Below are positions 6,058-8,574 of a DNA stretch of 8,574 nt, piece after piece. The notes beneath the pieces are model-generated. The model saw only the letters and a list, made by a program, of their open reading frames with translations, was not told the DNA's origin and did not search any database. The number at the start of each line of letters is the position of its first letter. Within the stretch, counting starts at the first letter, position 1. The position numbers and the translations under genes are program-made. Source of the DNA: Paracoccaceae bacterium (lineage in GTDB: Bacteria > Pseudomonadota > Alphaproteobacteria > Rhodobacterales > Rhodobacteraceae); contig JALSHL010000298.1 in the NCBI GenBank assembly GCA_026982255.1, positions 1 to 8,574 of the forward strand, written 5' to 3'.

Positions 6058-6065
6058 CCCCCGTG

Positions 6066-6665
6066 TTAGAGCGAGGCCCGCACACGGCGCAGGATAACCG
6101 CGTCCGACAGGGTAAAACGCCGCCCCGAGGGTTCGTTGAAAATCACGTCTATCCAGGCATTCGATGCCCGCTGCGGGTCAAATTCGGAATAGAAAATATC
6201 GAACTCGGCGAAGCTCTCGCCGTTGCCGATTTCGAGCATACGCACGATCTGTTCGGTGTTGGGACCATAGGCCAGATTGAGCCGCGCATAGGCCTTGAAC
6301 GGTTCGGCGGATTCCGACCGCAGGGCAATCCGCACCAGATCGTTGCGGCCCAGCCCGCGCAACCCGTCCTCGGGCAGGCCCAGCGCCAGCGACAGGAAAC
6401 TGCCGTCGAAAGCGCCAAAAGCCAGCCCCAGTCCGCCGTCCGCCGCCGAAATCTCCATCTCGGCGGTGCTGGCGTCGTGGTGCAGGTTGACCCGCGGGGC
6501 CAGTTCCGTGCCGGTCAGGACGGTGCCGGAAATGCCGCCGCCGAAACCGCTGTTGACCAGATCCGGCGTATAGGCCCACTGGGTCTTGGCCGGCGGGGCG
6601 AAGCCTTGCGGAAATTCCATGCGTTGCCGTTCGGACGGGCGGGTGCTACGCGCGAACAATCCCAT
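6066..6665 (-). CDS. DUF6478-type protein of unknown function
   Basis: I recognise the 199-residue product as resembling the DUF6478 family of Rhodobacteraceae (from memory; no function known). Conserved-looking blocks are WAYTPDLV (30-37), VNLHHDASTAEMEI (59-72), FDGSFLSLALGLP (86-98), FKAYARLNLAYGPNTEQIVR (123-142), EFDIFYSEF (154-162) and AWIDVIFNEP (170-179). It has no signal peptide, no membrane segment and no cysteines; the alternating hydrophobic pattern suggests a beta-rich, cytoplasmic protein. The start at 6665 lies 2 nt after the stop of the upstream lipoprotein gene (TGA-CA-ATG), and an AGGT ribosome site inside the end of that gene is about 8 nt away, so the two are probably coupled. 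The N-terminus (1-25) is basic and looks short compared with relatives that I recall, but no upstream start is available without entering the lipoprotein gene. Confidence 0.8.
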   Translation of the reverse strand: MGLFARSTRPSERQRMEFPQGFAPPAKTQWAYTPDLVNSGFGGGISGTVLTGTELAPRVNLHHDASTAEMEISAADGGLGLAFGAFDGSFLSLALGLPEDGLRGLGRNDLVRIALRSESAEPFKAYARLNLAYGPNTEQIVRMLEIGNGESFAEFDIFYSEFDPQRASNAWIDVIFNEPSGRRFTLSDAVILRRVRASL

Positions 6666-6667
6666 TG

Positions 6668-7342
6668 TCAGCTACCTGTCGGGGCCATGTTGGCATCGCG
6701 CGTCGCCTGCATGAAGGCGCGGATGATCCGCAGCGCGCGTTCCTCTTCCTTGTCGTTTTTGGCGTAGCCGGTGACCGACAACGCCACCAGACGCCCGTTG
6801 ATTTCGGTGAATGCCCGCCAGTAGCGGTTGGAGGCCCCCGCCTCGTCGGTGAAGGCGCTGTCCTCCAGCAGGATATAGAGCGCGACATCGGACTGTTTCG
6901 CCTTGATGATCGAAACCGCGCCGTCCACGTTGCTTTTGCCCATGGAGAACAGCCCGACGGGGGAGGCGAGAAACTCGCCCAGCGCCGCCAGTGCCGGTTT
7001 CAGCCCGTTTTCGCTTCCGGCAAGGCCGGTGGGCGAGACGCTGGCCGTCAGCAAGGCGGAAATCGGCATCCGGCCCATTTGTCCGGTAGCCTCGACCCGT
7101 CGGCAGTCGCTCAGGAACATGAACACGCCGCGCGGGTTTTCGTCGATGGTCGGTCGATCGACGCAGAAGCCCGGCGGGGCGGCGATCACCACATCCACAC
7201 CGCCCGCTGTTACCACAACAGATTGCGGAATCGGGCTGGGAAACATCTGCCCGTCCGAGGTCGGCAACCCGGCGCATCCGGCCAGAACGGCCGTGAACAC
7301 CAGCAGCGCCGCCCTGCGGTTTATGCGATCAAAGATCCGCAT
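6668..7342 (-). CDS. Lipoprotein of unknown function
   Basis: The 224-residue protein begins with a basic N-region (MRIFDRINRR), a hydrophobic stretch and a lipobox L-A-G-Cys23, so a lipid-anchored periplasmic or outer-membrane location is expected; Ala follows the Cys. I do not recognise the family. The mature part has SVVVTAGGVDVVIAAPPGFCVD (41-62) and GVFMFLSDC (72-80); Cys60 and Cys80 could form a disulfide. The C-terminal half reads as mixed alpha/beta with RYWRAFTEINGRLVALSVTGY (173-193) followed by a helix rich in charged residues. Its start overlaps the end of ilvD by 14 nt and its stop lies 2 nt before the DUF6478 gene, so the three probably form one operon. A GGAAGG element about 12 nt upstream is a rather distant ribosome site, consistent with coupling to ilvD translation. 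No link to branched-chain amino acid synthesis can be inferred from the protein itself. Confidence 0.85.
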   Translation of the reverse strand: MRIFDRINRRAALLVFTAVLAGCAGLPTSDGQMFPSPIPQSVVVTAGGVDVVIAAPPGFCVDRPTIDENPRGVFMFLSDCRRVEATGQMGRMPISALLTASVSPTGLAGSENGLKPALAALGEFLASPVGLFSMGKSNVDGAVSIIKAKQSDVALYILLEDSAFTDEAGASNRYWRAFTEINGRLVALSVTGYAKNDKEEERALRIIRAFMQATRDANMAPTGS

Positions 7343-8574
7343 AAATGTGCTTTTCCTTCCTGGCGCCCGGGTGGGTCACCGCGCCCAGATGGGTTTCGCC
7401 CACCTGCTGCGCATATTTCCACAGCGCGCCGGAGGCATAGATCGTTTCGCGCGGGCCTTTCCAGTCGGCGCGGCGTTTTTCCATTTCCTCGTCGGACACA
7501 TCGACCGAGATTTCGCCGGTTTCGGCATTCAGCGTGATGATATCGCCGTCCTTGACCAGTGCGATCGGCCCGCAATGGGCGGCCTCCGGTCCAACGTGAC
7601 CGACGCAGAACCCGCGCGTCGCGCCCGAGAAACGGCCGTCGGTGATCAGCGCCACCTTCTTGCCCATGCCCTGACCGGACAGCGCCGCGGTGGTTGCCAG
7701 CATCTCGCGCATTCCGGGGCCGCCTGCGGGGCCTTCGTTGCGGATTACCAGAACATCCCCTTCCTTGTAGGTGCGGTTCTGCACGGCGGCGAAAGCGTCT
7801 TCCTCGCATTCGAACACGCGCGCGGGGCCGGTAAATGTCAGTTGCTCCGGCGTCATGCCGGCGATTTTCACGATTGCGCCGGTGGGGGCCAGATTGCCCT
7901 TCAGCCCGACAACGCCGCCGGTTTCCGAGATCGGCGCATCGACCGGATAGATCACCCGCCCGTCGGCCTCGCCGGTTACGGCATCGACTTCCTCGCCAAT
8001 GGTGCGACCGGATGCGGTCATACAGCCGCGATGCAGCAGGCCCTTCTTGTCCAGTTCTTTCATCACTACGGGAATCCCGCCGACCTCGAACAGGTCTTTG
8101 GCCACGAAGTTTCCGCCCGGTTTCAGGTCAACGAAATAGGGGGTTTCGCGGAAGATGTCGCAAACGTCCTGTAGCGTGAATTCGATCCCCGCCTCGTGTG
8201 CAATCGCGGGCAGGTGCAGGCCGGCGTTGGTGGAACCGCCGGTGCAGGCCACGATCCGCGCCGCGTTTTCCAGCGCCTCGCGGGTCACGATGTCCCGTGC
8301 GCGGATGTTGTGTTTCAGCAGGTTCATCACCGCCTCGCCCGATGCCTCGGCATAGGAATCGCGGCTTTCATAGGGTGCGGGTGCGCCGGCGGAGTTGAAC
8401 AGCGCCAGCCCGATGGCCTCGGATACCGACGCCATGGTGTTGGCAGTAAACTGCCCGCCGCAGGCACCGGCCGAAGGACAGGCGACCGCTTCGAGTTTTT
8501 CCAGCTCGCAGGTGGACATGTTGCCGGCCTGATGCTCGCCCACAGCCTCGAACACGTCCTGAACGGTGACGTCG
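7329..8574 (-). CDS. ilvD: Dihydroxy-acid dehydratase, C-terminal about 414 residues
   Basis: This is dihydroxy-acid dehydratase, which converts 2,3-dihydroxy-isovalerate and 2,3-dihydroxy-3-methylvalerate to the 2-keto acids for valine, isoleucine, leucine and pantothenate synthesis in the cytoplasm. It is open at the right edge; the missing N-terminal part, estimated at about 160 residues, should hold the first two Fe-S cysteine ligands. The visible part begins DVTVQDVFEAVGEHQAG and includes CPSAGACGGQFTANTM, whose second Cys (codon at 8460-8462) corresponds to the third cluster ligand of the IlvD/Edd family. GGSTNAGLHLPAIAHEAG, and near the C-terminus DGRFSGATRGFCVGHVGPEA (the second IlvD/Edd signature) with the serine implicated as catalytic base, are also intact. 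The protein ends in KHIYADL with TGA at 7329-7331, inside the beginning of the downstream lipoprotein gene. The GTG at 8553-8555 is an internal Val codon, not a start. Confidence 0.97.
   Translation of the reverse strand, partial: DVTVQDVFEAVGEHQAGNMSTCELEKLEAVACPSAGACGGQFTANTMASVSEAIGLALFNSAGAPAPYESRDSYAEASGEAVMNLLKHNIRARDIVTREALENAARIVACTGGSTNAGLHLPAIAHEAGIEFTLQDVCDIFRETPYFVDLKPGGNFVAKDLFEVGGIPVVMKELDKKGLLHRGCMTASGRTIGEEVDAVTGEADGRVIYPVDAPISETGGVVGLKGNLAPTGAIVKIAGMTPEQLTFTGPARVFECEEDAFAAVQNRTYKEGDVLVIRNEGPAGGPGMREMLATTAALSGQGMGKKVALITDGRFSGATRGFCVGHVGPEAAHCGPIALVKDGDIITLNAETGEISVDVSDEEMEKRRADWKGPRETIYASGALWKYAQQVGETHLGAVTHPGARKEKHIYADL

Noticed and set aside
5996..6085. Upstream in-frame extension of the transglycosylase to an ATG at 6085
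   Set aside because: It would add 30 residues before a normal signal peptide and overlap the end of the DUF6478 gene; the ATG at 5995 has a good ribosome binding site.
4874..6097. A 407-codon plus-strand open frame opposite the transglycosylase gene
   Set aside because: The composition is low-complexity-like (rich in Gly, Arg, Gln, Ala, His), without domain resemblance, and it fully overlaps a gene with signal peptide, catalytic Glu and peptidoglycan-binding domain.
6903..8174. A 423-codon plus-strand open frame opposite ilvD and the lipoprotein gene
   Set aside because: It is antisense to well-supported ilvD coding sequence and has no coherent protein features.
1..8574. Defence system, CRISPR array, prophage, insertion sequence, tRNA or attachment site
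   Set aside because: I looked for transposase or integrase motifs, direct repeats at regular spacing, tRNA-like cloverleaves and toxin-antitoxin-sized pairs and saw none; gene content is typical chromosomal housekeeping and envelope genes.

Overview
The window reads as ordinary chromosome of an alphaproteobacterium, most likely a member of the Rhodobacteraceae/Roseobacter group. The evidence is a GC-rich sequence with very tight gene packing, several protein families that I know mainly from that group (a DUF6478-type protein, a bacterial GT14 'Branch' glycosyltransferase with a long C-terminal extension, a 57-residue NDUFS6-like CHCC zinc-finger protein), and the style of the ilvD, polA and Nudix sequences. 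There is no sign of phage, transposon, plasmid, CRISPR, tRNA or rRNA. Eleven protein genes fill almost all of the window and no gene-free stretch exceeds about 115 bases.

Left block (1-2903, all on the minus strand, read right to left): GT14-like glycosyltransferase, HIT-family nucleotide hydrolase, CHCC zinc-finger microprotein, then the start of DNA polymerase I (polA, cut by the left edge). The gaps are 9, 12 and 1 nt, so this is very probably one transcription unit with translational coupling into polA. The 57-residue zinc-finger gene (759-932) is easily missed because of its size.

Middle block (2904-4817): a Nudix hydrolase (plus) and a PAP2 phosphatase (minus) converge and overlap by 15 nt. 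The PAP2 gene is divergent from a small DUF2799-type lipoprotein (plus). The intergenic region between those two carries a perfect 7-bp inverted repeat that can also fold in an alternative way.

Right block (4814-8574, all minus, read right to left): ilvD (dihydroxy-acid dehydratase, N-terminus cut by the right edge), an unrecognised lipoprotein overlapping ilvD by 14 nt, a DUF6478-type protein 2 nt further on, and after 70 nt an MltB-type lytic transglycosylase whose stop codon overlaps that of the DUF2799 lipoprotein. The ilvD, lipoprotein and DUF6478 genes look like one operon; the transglycosylase may have its own promoter.

Functionally this is housekeeping (DNA replication and repair, branched-chain amino acid synthesis, nucleotide clean-up) mixed with cell-envelope genes (PAP2 phosphatase, lytic transglycosylase, two lipoproteins, a glycosyltransferase). 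I did not find a convincing novel system such as a defence island. The points most worth a second look are the PAP2 protein with Glu in place of the motif-2 His, the uncharacterised C-terminal half of the GT14 protein and its operon with polA, the NDUFS6-like microprotein outside any nuo context, and the uncharacterised lipoprotein/DUF6478 pair behind ilvD.
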